Shown: positions 1 through 10,189, counted from the stretch's first letter. The stretch is 64,000 nt of DNA from Cheiracanthium punctorium (GCA_038373885.1 JAWZYV010012270.1:124001-188000), one strand, 5' to 3'. Program-made: numbers and translations. Notes: generated by a model from the letters alone, not told the origin.

Positions 1-1
1 C

Positions 2-127
2 AGAGTGACCCACCCGGTACTGAAGATGCCATCGGGAAAAGAACAGCCCATCAAAGTGACCGCCATCAAGAGAACAAGCGCCGGTCGCAAATCTAAAGAT
101 GCCAGTAAGAAGAAGGCAAAGAACTAA
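2..127 (+). CDS. C-terminal exon of an unidentified gene (partial)
   Basis: An open frame runs in from the left edge for 41 codons and ends in TAA at 125-127. It encodes a very basic tail ending in KSKDASKKKAKN. No internal ATG-led ORF explains it, so it is most simply the last coding exon of a + strand gene whose body lies to the left. An AATAAA signal follows about 185 bases downstream. The lysine/arginine-rich end would suit a nucleic-acid-binding or nuclear protein, but no family is recognised. Whether the exon begins before base 1 cannot be seen. Confidence 0.4.
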   Translation, partial: RVTHPVLKMPSGKEQPIKVTAIKRTSAGRKSKDASKKKAKN

Positions 128-310
128 AAGGCTCATTTGTTTTCAAGAAGCAGAGGAAACGCTGATGACGTCGCTAGTGAGCTTCCGAAAATATTGAGAA
201 GAATCCTAATTTATCAGAGAGAAATATGGCAAATGCTCAGGGTAATTAAGAAGTCAAGCCAAAACCAACACGATGTATAAATTTTTACATTAGATTAGGA
301 CACGATAAAA

Positions 311-316
311 AATAAA
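311..316 (+). promoter_or_regulatory. possible polyadenylation signal for the left-edge gene
   Basis: AATAAA, immediately followed by a second overlapping copy, lies 184 bases beyond the TAA of the left-edge exon. This is a normal spacing for a 3' end. AT-rich DNA produces such hexamers by chance, so the support is only positional. Confidence 0.3.
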
Positions 317-521
317 TAAAGAGTTCAGAGAATGCGCTGCTTCATTTATCCCTGTTAGTGCCCGTTCATACAGTAGTATTTTAGAACTTTTGAGGTCATC
401 CAGTTCTACTAAGTCAAAGCTTGGAATCATCCGATTAAGTATTTTCTGGCTACTCCTACTAAAGCTGCGTTCACAGTATGTCATATTTGACACTAATTCC
501 TCTAAAAAAAAGTAATAGTCT

Positions 522-1212
522 AAGAGCCAGCGACCGCCACACCTTCGTCATAGTATAAAAGCTGAAACTATCTCTGCGCATACCCCCCAACAGAGGTAGG
601 AACCATCGGCCACTGTAAAGTTTGGAGGATCGTGGCTTTGGCAGGTAACAGGTGGCAAAGGTGTATAAAATTGCCGAAAATTTCGTCATTTCATAAAGCA
701 TAATTTTTTTATAGGTTCTTCTCCGCAGTACTAGAAATCGCTTGATCCCTTGCCAGACACTTTTCCAACGTGGCAAACCCCCGCCAGACAACCTCAAAGT
801 CGTGGAAAACTGTTGTGTTCGTAAACTCCCGCGACGAAGAACGTCAAGCTGTCACAAAGTGCAAAGCACATTTTATACTGCTACTTCTGAACTTTCTTGC
901 AGCACGCTCGTAATAGAATTACGTTTTCCATGACTTTGAGATTGTCTGGCGGGGGTTTGCCACGATGGAAAAGTGTCTGGCAAGGGATCAAGTGATTTCT
1001 AGTACTGCGAAGAAGAACCTATAAAAAAATGAAGCTTTTTGAAATGACGAAATTTTCGGCAATTTTATACACCTTTGCCACCTTGTTACCTGCCAAAGCC
1101 ACGATCCTCCAAACTTTAGAGTAGCCGATGGTTCCTACCTCTGTTGGGGGGTATGCGCAGAGAAAGTTTCAGCTTTTATACTATGACGAAGGTCTGGCGG
1201 TCGCTGGCTCTT
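522..1212. mobile_element. foldback element with 290-bp inverted arms
   Basis: The left arm (522-810) reappears as its reverse complement at 923-1212, starting from AAGAGCCAGCGACCGCCA and ending next to GTCRTGGAAAAC. Mismatches are few, so the arms are young. The 112-bp spacer (811-922) has no recognised coding content. ORFs read through the arms have no family match and mirror each other, as expected for a palindrome. It could be a long-TIR non-autonomous DNA transposon or an inverted duplication. No target duplication was identified. Confidence 0.75.
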
Positions 1213-1793
1213 GCTCTATAAATACTCTAAGCTAACACCGTTAAAATAGGTTTTCCCCATTTAAAATCTTCCCAAATGTTGCCACTATCGCCATTAACTG
1301 CAGCCAATCAGAATGCGTTGTCACATATCTCCTCCTTTCAAGATGGCGGATTGCAAATTTGAGAATGCAGACGAAATCCGACGTAATGGAATCAGATAAA
1401 ATACATTTAATTTAATACAGATAACCACATTATGAAAACAGCGATTTGTTTTCTCTGAAAAATGTATCCGTTACATAGAATTCTCCTTCGACAGATTGAA
1501 ATCTGCTGATTTGTTTTTTCGTTGTCTTACGAAATTGCCTTGATTTTAGACAATTATTTTGCAGAAAAAAAGTAAAGCTTCTATTACACAATAACTAGTA
1601 CAAATTAATCATACATACGTATTTTTGAGTTTGAGTATTTCACTGAAAATTTTGAATTTCTTCCTGAAAGCTTTGTTACTAATACAGATTTATCGCTTAT
1701 TATACTGCATAGTACAGCTTGAAAGAAACATCTTAAGACTTTTCAAACTCAGAGTTAATTTGTATTTGTGTATCAAAATGACATGATTTTTTT
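1213..1793. other. AT-rich stretch, nothing recognised
   Basis: No exon, RNA gene or terminal repeat was recognised between the foldback and the hAT element. The phrase AAGATGGCGGA at about 1340 resembles a YY1-type site, but the same phrase occurs inside piggyBac-type MITEs in this window. Confidence 0.4.
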
Positions 1794-2816
1794 CAGTGGC
1801 GGCCCGTGGTCAAAAATGTTAGTGCAGCCGGAAGCATATGAGCCCCCCCCCCCTTTTCCTCCGGACAGGATTGGAAAATCTTTGTTACTGAATTCGAAAG
1901 CTGGCGGATTAAGCCCTCACCGAGGGAAAAAAAAAAAAAGAAATTACATAAAAAATGTCAGAGATCCTATTTTACTTCCATAAAATGGACATAAATTTCA
2001 ACCAGCCGCTCTTATCCTCAAAATTGCATTCATCCGTGTCTGATTTGAAGTTTCCTTAGAATTTTCTTGAGAAGAAAAGAAAAAAAAAAGAAAAATTACT
2101 TATTTTTTATAAGTCAAATTTATCCTCCTTTCTTTTAAACATGCGAATCGGTCAGTGATGTCCCCATAAAAAGGCGTTGTTTTAATTCAGATATCCATAA
2201 TTTTAAAAGCTCTTTAAAATTTCCCATGTTTAAAGAATTTTCTCGCTCACCATGTCCTCTAAGTGCCAGTTCTTGCTTACTTAAAAACAATACTGCTTTG
2301 ATGGGTCATTGTCCATTCATAAGCGTCTATTCAGGCTTACCTTCTTGATAAATTCAGCAATATAAAGTCGAGAGTTTTCCAAACATATATTCTCCTTAAC
2401 CCTCCCTCACTTCTCGTCCGAGCGAATCTGTTAGTCGAGTTCTCAAGTTCAGCCGCCGTTAGAAAATCTTCCATCGGCTGTATCAGCTGCATACTCCCTA
2501 TGCCGGAGAGGCTGCTGACGTAGTCGGTGTCATGGCAACGGTGCTGCCAATTTTCTTTTCAGCGCACTGGGCTGATCCAAAGATTTTCCCAATTGAATTG
2601 CGGGAAGATTAAAGTGCTTTTTTTCTAAATGAGCGATCCGGCCACAATACGCTTTTTGTGTTTGGTTTTTTTCAGAAATTTTTTTAATTTACCGTAGGAA
2701 TTCCACAATTCTAATCTGAATTTAGGAAAATTAGTAGAATAAATTATTTTAAAGTATGTGCTGATAATTTCAAGTGCAGCCCGGCTGTACTTGCTGTATC
2801 CCACGAGCCGCCACTG
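1794..2816. mobile_element. hAT-type DNA transposon, non-autonomous, with exact 8-bp target duplication
   Basis: The ends are CAGTGGCGGCCCGTGG on the left and CCACGAGCCGCCACTG on the right, a 16-bp terminal inverted repeat with one mismatch. The 8 bases ATTTTTTT occur directly outside both ends (1786-1793 and 2817-2824), which is the hAT signature. The 1,023-bp interior contains no intact transposase; a short open stretch on the - strand around 2340-2400 is too small to classify. It lies immediately downstream of the 2870-2956 exon and so is probably intronic. Confidence 0.88.
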
Positions 2817-2869
2817 ATTTTTTTTCGAAATACACCGTTAATCAAATAAAGTTTTCTAAAATTACTTAC

Positions 2870-2956
2870 GCGTACTTCCCAAGCAGCTTCTCGCACATAA
2901 GCAGGAAAATCCTATTGATATCATCAGCCTGCACTTCGGTGTAGGGGAACAAATGG
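2870..2956 (-). CDS. internal exon of the - strand PDE-like gene (exon 6 of the chain)
   Basis: The reverse strand reads CTTTCCAG | exon | GTAAGT, with the 87-bp exon open in the frame beginning HLFPYTEVQADDINR and continuing IFLLMCEKLLGKYA. It accepts a codon split after two bases, which is what the exon at 5205-5347 supplies, and also what 4810-4892 supplies. It ends with two bases left over. The amphipathic stretch is compatible with the first helix of a GAF domain, but that is inference from pattern alone. The next exon was not found between here and base 1. Confidence 0.5.
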
Positions 2957-3043
2957 CTGGAAAGAAAAAAACATATGATAAGCGTCTCAGTTTGCAAAAA
3001 TTACATTTCAAATTACATTTCAATTGACACGACTATTCACATT

Positions 3044-3230
3044 TTAACCCTTTGTAGCGCAAGCACTTCCACATTTAATATAGAAAACCAACTGGCTAGA
3101 TTGTCGAACGCTGAAAATGTGCATCTGTTGCCACTGATCCATTTAACTACCAACAACAGGGCAGTGGATCGAATCGCCCATCTGGGACCTCAGAGCTAAA
3201 ACGCCTGTTTCAACAGGGTACATGGTACAA
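3044..3230. mobile_element. diverged piggyBac-type MITE remnant
   Basis: It starts TTAACCCTTTGTAGCGCAA and then follows the order of motifs in the better-preserved copies at 8656-8863 and 20182-20701, including TTTAACTACCA. Many substitutions are present and no closing GGGTTAA end was found, so this is an old, truncated copy. Confidence 0.5.
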
Positions 3231-3547
3231 GACATAGGAGTAACGTATATATATTTCATAGTACCCGATGCATATTTAAGCCAGTTAGAGCAAGGATGGA
3301 CAGACAGACAAATTGAATTCATAAGCCTTGTTGATGAATGTTGAAAATGGGACGGTAAACTGGGATCGTTCGACAATCAGCCCAAGCGAATATTTTTTTT
3401 CTTTTTAATGGCAGAGTCAGCCTCCTACTGTTGGCATGACCTCTGTGAGGACTGGAAATGTTGGTCATTTGATGATGGGGGCGCCTAGTAAGCATAGGTC
3501 ATAGATGCCCCCTATGAATGGTCTCCTAATTTTGAATTCATTCCAGA

Positions 3548-3714
3548 CAGTGGCGTAGCCAAGGGGGGGTAGGGGGGTCGCAACCCCCCCATGAGGAATT
3601 TTTTGCCATACAAAATGTATAATCTTCAATCCTTTATCACACACATGTATACATATATGTGAATTACACTAGTCGTAACCCCCCCCCCATGAAAAATTTT
3701 TGGCTACGTCACTG
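3548..3714. mobile_element. hAT-type MITE with C/G homopolymer arms
   Basis: The ends are CAGTGGCGTAGCC and GGCTACGTCACTG, and the target duplication ATTCCAGA is exact (3540-3547 and 3715-3722). The 167-bp element has runs of G near the left end and runs of C near the right end, around a GTCGTAACCCCCC motif. A truncated relative lies at 36694-36870. Confidence 0.88.
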
Positions 3715-3825
3715 ATTCCAGATGAAAGACTTTGCACCTGGATCAGCATTACCCCAGAAGTATCGTTTGAAAAGGGAAATTCAACAAATTGTAGGGAATT
3801 CAACAATTGAATGAAGGCATTAGAG

Positions 3826-4244
3826 CAGTGTTTCTCAACCTTTAATGGCTGACGGCACACTGAAAATATCTAGAATTATTTTCGGCACGCCTGAACATAA
3901 AAATTGCAAAGGTTGTGTGATACAAAAAATTGATAAATACAAATAACTATAAAAAATTGTTTATTTGCCAAAAAAAAAAAATAATACATTCAATGAAAGG
4001 TCTAAGCCTGCTTTTGCATGGGTCTTGCTGCAAACAGCTGTTTCAAAAATTGGCAGAACGGTTTTCCATGCTAATAAAAGTTTCACTCTTCTTGTTGTAT
4101 AGCTTACTGTAAGTGAACAAGACAGGACATGATAAATAGAAAATATCATATCGCTGATATGACACCACGCAGTTTTAATAATTTTTCAAAAGTCCTGACG
4201 GCACATTAGACTATATCTCACGGCACACAGGTTGAGAAACACTG
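3826..4244. mobile_element. hAT-type MITE (CAGTGTTTCTCAACC family)
   Basis: The inverted ends are CAGTGTTTCTCAACC and GGTTGAGAAACACTG, with the exact 8-bp duplication CATTAGAG at 3818-3825 and 4245-4252. Subterminal ACGGCACAC motifs are also mirrored. These ends are of the widespread CAGTGNTTCTCAACC type known from animal hAT elements. No transposase is present in the 419 bp. Confidence 0.9.
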
Positions 4245-4419
4245 CATTAGAGTCACGATCATATTTTACGTGCACGTCCTCGTATACGGTCAGCCGTAGA
4301 CTCCATCGACAGAGGAGAGGAGTTCACCTTCCCAATCACCGGCCAAGCTGGTGCTGCTTCACTTTCGGTGTTCTAACGGAGACCGGGTTTAACCGAGTGA
4401 TCTACTGCCGGACATTTAT

Positions 4420-4809
4420 GTAAAGAAGGTTATTTGCTTGGGGTATTTTAAATTATTAAATTGCGTTGTGATACATGATAATCCAGGTACGATGCACTTA
4501 GTTGCAATATAAAGAGACGTTAAATACAAAAAACTATTTTATTAAACATATACTATTGAAACATTATTATAACGGCGGTGGTGGCTCAGCGAAAATAAAA
4601 TGACGTCCTATATGGACAGTGAAATTAAGGTGGAATAATTTAAAAATAACGCCAGCACAGAATTACACATTGGCGAGAACAATAACTTGGCTGAGATTAA
4701 TAGCGCCAAATCCAGAGCAACCCTAACAGTTAATCCAATAAAATTACAATGACGTAATCGCGAACAAATAATTTTAAAGTCGTCGCAGGGGAACAACTAA
4801 ATAACTTAC
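4420..4809. other. AT-rich intronic stretch, nothing recognised
   Basis: No exon, terminal repeat or RNA gene was seen. Short ORFs here lack splice context and family resemblance. Confidence 0.35.
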
Positions 4810-4892
4810 GCCAGCAGGATGCCAAGAGGAAACTCAAAAAGGCCGTTGATTTTGCAAACGGACGTAATATAATCTATTTTTAGCACACCGGT
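4810..4892 (-). CDS. candidate alternative exon of the PDE-like gene
   Basis: The reverse strand shows CTCTTCAG | 83 bp | GTAAGT, open in one frame containing DYITSVCKINGLFEFPLGIL. It starts at phase 0 and ends with two bases left over. It therefore fits between the exon at 9164-9199 (ends phase 0) and 2870-2956 (needs two bases), but cannot follow 5205-5347. It would be an alternative to that exon. It is not visibly similar to the alternative, and it may be a chance open stretch. Confidence 0.3.
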
Positions 4893-5204
4893 CTGAAGAG
4901 ACGCAGAACAAAAAGAATAGTGCATACAGGGAAAAGTAAATATACAGATTTAAAAGCCGAAATGACAGAAAATGAAAACAAAAGTGATTTAGAATTCTTG
5001 AATTTGGATAGATTACATTAAAGAAAGCCAAAGTAAATGATTATTAAATTAGATATGTGATCTTCATCACAAATGCATAGCCTAAACATTCGTAAAATAT
5101 AGCAGAGTCAGTCCAGATAAGATCGCGTTTCAAAATCCTGTTGTTCGCCTCGATATATCTTTCTTGTTCCTGGGGGGTTGAAACGGGCTTTGGGCGAAAC
5201 CTAC

Positions 5205-5347
5205 CTCTCGATGTCCTCTTCGTAATCTTCGCACTGGGGTCTCTCGATCAGATCGTTCAGTTCATCACGAATATACCGACCGGGGTAGAGCAGTCGGCTG
5301 CGAGTTATGAGCAAAATCTGTCGGTGGCGGAAACTCCTCTCCGTCAG
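5205..5347 (-). CDS. internal exon of the - strand PDE-like gene (exon 5 of the chain)
   Basis: The reverse strand reads CTTTTTCAG | exon | GTAGGT. The 143-bp exon is open in the frame LTERSFRHRQILLITRSR continuing to an acidic end, CEDYEEDIE. It starts at phase 0, matching the end of 9164-9199, and leaves two bases, matching the start of 2870-2956. The other two frames are closed. No family match is claimed for this segment itself. Confidence 0.45.
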
Positions 5348-5539
5348 CTGAAAAAGAAAGGAAAATGCTTCAGAAAAAAATATCTTCGCCAGCTTTGCCA
5401 TTCGTGTAGTATTAAGGCCTTGTTATACGAAGGAATTTTCGTGCGATTTGGTTGTTGCAACCCGTTGCAGACCTGGAAATTTCCCTCGGTTACCTAGGGA
5501 ACGGTCAACTCCAACTTTTTCGTTCAGAGGCGAAAAAAA

Positions 5540-5655
5540 CTGCAAGTTGCTGGAAATCCAACCAATCGTAATGCTTCTTATTTTTACGTCACAACATAAA
5601 ATGGCGGAAGAGTCAGCGTCAGCCATACCGTTCGTAGCGAAAGGGATGAGCGTGT
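5540..5655 (+). promoter_or_regulatory. possible promoter cluster (CCAAT, CRE-like, YY1-like)
   Basis: CCAAT, TTACGTCA and AAAATGGCGG occur in that order within about 60 bases, directly upstream of the ATG of the candidate exon at 5667. Individually each motif is common; the spacing is what suggests a promoter. It may belong to a transposon rather than to a host gene. Confidence 0.25.
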
Positions 5656-5666
5656 GAGAAAACAAA

Positions 5667-5753
5667 ATGTCCAGGAAATGGAATATCGACATGGAAATTG
5701 ATTGGATTGAAGAAAAGAAAAATAAATATCAATCCGATCCGAAGATACACGAG
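5667..5753 (+). CDS. candidate first coding exon of an unidentified gene
   Basis: ATG opens a 29-codon frame beginning MSRKWNIDMEIDWIEEKKNK and runs to a GAG|GTATAAG donor at phase 0. A candidate promoter lies just upstream. The acidic/tryptophan pattern is loosely like the start of MADF or Myb-type proteins encoded by host genes or by PIF/Harbinger elements. No second exon was located, so both the gene and its nature are uncertain. Confidence 0.25.
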
Positions 5754-5981
5754 GTATAAGCAACCAACGATATGCTATTTATAATTTTATGCTCTAGCAA
5801 CCGCCAATTCGGTGAATCTCTGACGTTTGTGAACACAGCAGGGTTTGTTTACTATGGCCACACTGCGTGCTCATCTGGGCTCCCTGACTTGAGGGAATGA
5901 ATTACAGCAACTGGTTTCTGCAATCAAAATTGCTCTAAATTTTGTCCGTGTAATCAGGCCTTTAGGTTTTGTGGACTAGTA

Positions 5982-7280
5982 CCCTAGTAGCAATGACTGC
6001 TTGTTTTCTGCTCGGTCGTTCATCGACTCATCGTTAACTCATCGACTCGTCGAATTCAGTCATCGGCAAGTGCACTTTTCTTTATCTGCAATAGATGAAT
6101 TTTTATTCATGCATAGAAGTGATCTAGACGAGCAGTTTCACCGATAGGAAACCGAAAAACAATATCTTAGCCGAAACTGCAGCTCTATAGTCATTGGATC
6201 TTGCAGGTGTACCCAGTGGTTTACACTTTACCCAAATTCCTATAAATATTTGCGTAATGTAGATCTGCCTTTGTATAATCTAAGGGAAATTTTGAACAAT
6301 TCTTGAATTAATCGCATAATTTACTTCAAATTTCTTGTATTGGGTTTGGGAGGGGATAGGGGAGTGACATATCCCCCCCCCTTGTCCCCTCCCACAAAAT
6401 TTAAATTTGGAAAGAAATATTTACAAAAAAATTTAAGTGTTTATTATATAAAAATCGTTTGTAATATTTAAATAATTTTTTTAAAAAAGAAAAGAAAATC
6501 TATTTGAGCGTCAGCTGCATTATAAGAAAAACGGAAACTTCATTACAATGAGCAACTCTTTTGAAACCTCTTTAATGTAAACAGCAAGAAGAGAAATCAG
6601 TTAATTTTTAAAAGTTATCCAAGAAATATGAAAGTTAAAATCGCACTAAAATTCCTATACAATTGGCAATATTGTATTTTAATTATTAATTATGAATGTT
6701 GTTTTGTTGCTACTTACATACATTGGTAAAAAGTGAAATTAATTTCTTACCAATCGAATAATTTGACTATTATTAATAATAGCTGAACAACACTTTGTCA
6801 AAATTTCACCCAAAGTCCCAATCTGAGACTAAAATAACCGGTACTTCACACTTTTCCTTGTACATGACAAGATTCGGTGGTCTAGGGCTAGCGCGCTTAT
6901 CTCGTAATCAGTACGTTCTGGGTTCGGGCCCGGGGGAAGAAGGATTTTTTTCTTTTTTTTTTTTCAGAAAAACGGAAATTTAGCATACAAAAAACGAAAA
7001 TATAATAAACAGAACGGACTTTTTTTGAAAATTTTGCTTCCAGTCGTTTATTTTTTATTAACAAATACATTTTAAACAGTTTATCGGTTTCTTTTCGTTA
7101 TTTCATCGGAGTCATCGGGAAACGATGATCGGCTTTATGGCCCCCCGAGCGGACATTTTGTACCAGTTGCCGATGAAATTTCCCCTTTTTTTGGATGAAA
7201 AGCCGTGATCGGCCATTGCTCCTTCTCCTCGGATTTAACTGACCCGCCTCTCATCGACCGATGGGTTATTGCTACTAGGG
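5982..7280. mobile_element. CCCTAGTAGC-ended DNA transposon, copy 1 (1.3 kb)
   Basis: The ends are CCCTAGTAGCAATGAC and the mirrored ATTGCTACTAGGG, with TA on both outer sides, suggesting a 2-bp TA target duplication. Most of the sequence is repeated in reverse orientation at 25157-28822, including the subterminal blocks TTGCAGGTGT...CCAGTGG and CGATGATCGGCTTTA. No transposase ORF remains. The interior carries a tRNA-like module (6876-6935) that differs from the one in the second copy. A superfamily cannot be assigned from the ends alone. Confidence 0.8.
6876..6935 (+). other. tRNA-like module inside the transposon
   Basis: The stretch GGTGGTCTAGGGCTAGCG resembles a D-arm/A box. CTTATCTCGTAA resembles an anticodon arm, and CTGGGTTCGGGCCC a T-arm/B box (GGTTCGGGCC). 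The acceptor stem does not pair convincingly, so this is a tRNA-derived sequence and not a functional tRNA gene. The anticodon loop resembles CTCGTAA (CGT). Confidence 0.5.
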
Positions 7281-8655
7281 TAACAGCCTGCCCAATGCAA
7301 ATGAGTCCGCCCGTTACTCAAAGATGTAGGGACCATACTGTTCTCACAGAGGTATTCACCAAACTACATGAGTCCGCGAGTCAGGCAACCCGGACGGTTT
7401 GAAGTCAAACCGTCCGCTAAGGCCGTTGCGAAGGCCCCTCTTGCAGACAACATTGGATTGGTACTGGCGAGAAGTGGCAACACTTGTATTTGGATTGGTG
7501 AAAACCATTTTCCCCTCTAATGCTTTGCTGAGTTAATTCACGGGTTTAATGTTTGATGAGTACGGCCATTTTAAAGTCTTGTTCAGATGACGGTAATATC
7601 GCGAACACGACTGCTGTCAGCGTTAGATAGTTTATGCTCAGAATATTAAAGCTCTTTGTTAGTTCTTGAAAAACTGGTAACAACGACGGGCCTTTGAATA
7701 AAAATGATGGAAGTTTCATGCAATGCATGAATATGACAATATATGAAAAATAGTAGTAGCTTGTTACATGTTTTGTCTAGACTCTGGAAGGTACTGATAT
7801 TCCTTTAGAGTTGCCTGTAACGTATGAAAAGTGTTTAACTTCCTACCAATTTATTACACAGATTTCACTAAATATTTCTTGACCTCTTTCGCTTCTACGA
7901 TTCTATGCGAATACATTTTAAGACTAATGTGTTTTGCCAGTGACAAACTTCTTCCCGTCACTGCTTGCGTACTTCGTTCCCTATAGCTTCTGCAATTCGA
8001 AAGGCGTTCTCCATCAGCAAATTTCCATTCGAAGAGACGGGTTTCGAACCTGGCACATTTCAGATATACTGCTGTAATACAGCTTCGTTGAAGTGTGCAA
8101 ATTTGCGGAATATTAATATTCAGCAACGAATGGCCCTCGATTGAAAAGTTGATAATAGTTTGTCAGGGGGAAGGAGCTAGGAAATAGCGGTGGTAATTTT
8201 GTGGAGGTAAAATTAACATTAGGCCTACAGCCAGAAACTATAGGCCGGAGATGAACGATCTTGATGAGATGTGATCTCTCTTTAAAGGTGGTCTTTCAGC
8301 TAAATGTTCGTTAACATGGTATAAATGTGTGCTTTAATAGGTGTTATTGAACAAGTCTACTACTTTTAAAATTCATGATCTTATGTCGACATTAAATAGC
8401 TGAAACAGTTGAAAGATTTTGTCTAATGATGAGCAATTTAAGGTGAATGCTCAATTTAAATGTTCAAATCCTTTATGTTTCAGCAGAAGAATATAGTTTA
8501 TTTGTTTTTAACATTTAAAAAAAAACAATGTCAAAATGTGCTATCTCGAGGAGCTATTTAGAATTGCACAAATTGTGATTTTACTTTGTGTGACGTGAGT
8601 TTAGTGGCAGAGTTTATTAATCTTGCACAAGATTTTAACTCATGCCACACCGTTT
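7281..8655. other. intergenic or intronic stretch, nothing firm recognised
   Basis: Short ORFs are unrelated to known families. GGTTTCGAACC at 8040-8050 is a B-box-like sequence on the reverse strand, without a convincing A box. Confidence 0.35.
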
Positions 8656-8863
8656 TTAACCCTTTGAGGCGCAACCCTTTCCCAATGCTGAAAAAAGGGC
8701 AGCCGTTGCCATCGCTCGACTTAACTACCAGCAAGATGGCGGACGATCGAAACGTTCATCGCGTGCCACAGATCCTTTTTTGACGAGACCCTTTTTTGAC
8801 GACAGCCGGCTGTGTCAGAGTTTGGTGTGTCCAGAGCCGGAACACTGCGCGTTAAAGGGTTAA
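8656..8863. mobile_element. piggyBac-type MITE (CCCTTTGAGGCGC family)
   Basis: TTAA at both edges encloses CCCTTTGAGGCGCAACCC on the left and GCGCGTTAAAGGG on the right, whose complement begins CCCTTTAACGCGC. TTAA-specific insertion with CCC-starting ends is the piggyBac pattern. The interior matches the 20182-20701 copy nearly base for base through CAGCAAGATGGCGGACGATC and is shorter. Confidence 0.8.
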
Positions 8864-9163
8864 CTGCCGTAAAAAAAAAGGGAAAAGAAATCTCGGTGAG
8901 TTCACCCAGTTAGTTTTCGAACGGATCGGAATAATATTAAAACTTTTGCAACATTGTCAATTTTTTTTTCTTTCTTTGGCATAGGACCGTAAGGGAGGAA
9001 TGTAATCCTGCTTTAAAAATATTGGAAATGGTTGTGTATATGATAAAATAATGTGATCTGTGCAGTCAGTCAGCACGCGATTCCTTTTGCTCCGCCCATG
9101 CTATATACACACGATCACGTTATTCAAATAAACATTACCCGCAGAAAGGATGTTATTACATAC

Positions 9164-9199
9164 CTCTACGTCTGGCAAGGTTTTCCAAATGATCCCCAG
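9164..9199 (-). CDS. micro-exon of the - strand PDE-like gene (exon 4 of the chain)
   Basis: A 36-bp segment lies between TTTTTAG and GTATGT on the reverse strand and encodes LGIIWKTLPDVE. It starts and ends at phase 0, consistent with neighbours at 10190-10239 and 5205-5347. A second open frame exists through it (DHLENLARRR), but no upstream exon supplies the required phase. A segment this small could be spurious; phase agreement on both sides is its main support. Confidence 0.35.
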
Positions 9200-10189
9200 C
9201 TAAAAACAATAACCCAATGAGTTCCATAAAAAATTAGTCGTAAAAAAAAAACCGAGATTGAAATGAGAGAATGACTGCTTGAGTGTTGCAAAACATAAAT
9301 GCATTTAAGGTTTCTCTTCTCGTTTACTTCCTATGCTCGTTTGTGTGAAGGAAATGTTGTGGAACGCTTTTATGTACAGGGAAGGTCGAAGACGTACTTT
9401 GCAATCTACAGTCGAATTGAAGTAGAACTTTTCTTTTTCTTTTGTGAAATAGAGCCGAGAATATACTCTTTAAAAAAAAAAAAAAGCGTTTATTTTTATA
9501 TTTTGTAATGTAGTATTGCATTCCTTTATAACTGTCCTATGTTTTAAAAAAAAAATACATTTTTCAATGTCGCTGCAAATTTCCGTATTACTCCGTTAGA
9601 AAACTAACAGAGTGAACCAATCCAGGTGAACTAATTGAATTGGATATACGACTGGGATTTCTTCTGCGGCAGTCAAAAGCGTGACGTCATAAATTAAAAA
9701 CTGCGTAAGATTGGTAAGCTCTGCCACACAATTACGCCGGTGTCGTAATTTTTAATGACTCCCCAAGGTTTCTCTTCTTCACCATGATTACGTCAATACC
9801 ACCTTGGTGTTACAGGCCAACCGCTGAACAGTAGCATGCATCAGCCAAGCATATTTATTGACTGTAAAATGTTTCTTTTCAATACGTCATACTTTTAATG
9901 TGGGTATAATAGTATATCCAATGTTATTATGAGTGTTTTAAAAGGATGTCATACCCAATCTAAATGTAAACATAGTCGAACCTCACTAAGACGTAGTCCA
10001 AGGGTAGCAAAAATATTTTCATATTAACCGAAATTCGTGTTAACCGATAGAACAATAAAAGGCAAGACGTGATTGGGGAAATACTATGTAATATAATCTA
10101 TAAACACAGACAATGTAACTTTTGGAGTTTTTCTGTTTTGTTAACTCGTAAAAATGAATATCTGCGGTAGTAATCTTAGAATTGCTCAC
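9200..10189. other. intron stretch with a pogo-like remnant
   Basis: A sequence at about 9975-10060 starts AGTCGAACCTCACTAA and continues with AACCG blocks. It resembles the ends of pogo/Tigger-type MITEs (CAGTCGAACCTC), but no matching second end was found. The rest shows nothing recognisable. Confidence 0.3.

Larger units (their letters stand above)
3425..4415. repeat. unclassified dispersed repeat, copy 1, split by two hAT MITEs
   Basis: Once the inserts at 3548-3714 and 3826-4244 are removed, the remaining sequence parallels 11865-12190. Shared landmarks in the same order are GATGCCCCCTAT, ATGGTCTCC, CACCTGGAT, TTTTACGTGCAC and GTGCTGCTTCACTTTCGGTG. No coding frame or terminal repeat was recognised. 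It is older than the two elements inserted into it. Confidence 0.65.

Noticed and set aside
290..493. - strand ORF with CERSFSRSS, recalling the C-terminal dimerisation motif of hAT transposases
   Set aside because: Only the six-residue word fits; the following residues do not continue the family pattern and no terminal repeats bracket it.
471..933. ORFs of 108 and 63 codons near the left edge
   Set aside because: They lie within the inverted arms of the foldback element and have no family resemblance.
8040..8050. B-box-like GGTTCGAAACC on the - strand, possible tRNA gene
   Set aside because: No A box at the right distance and no cloverleaf pairing could be found.
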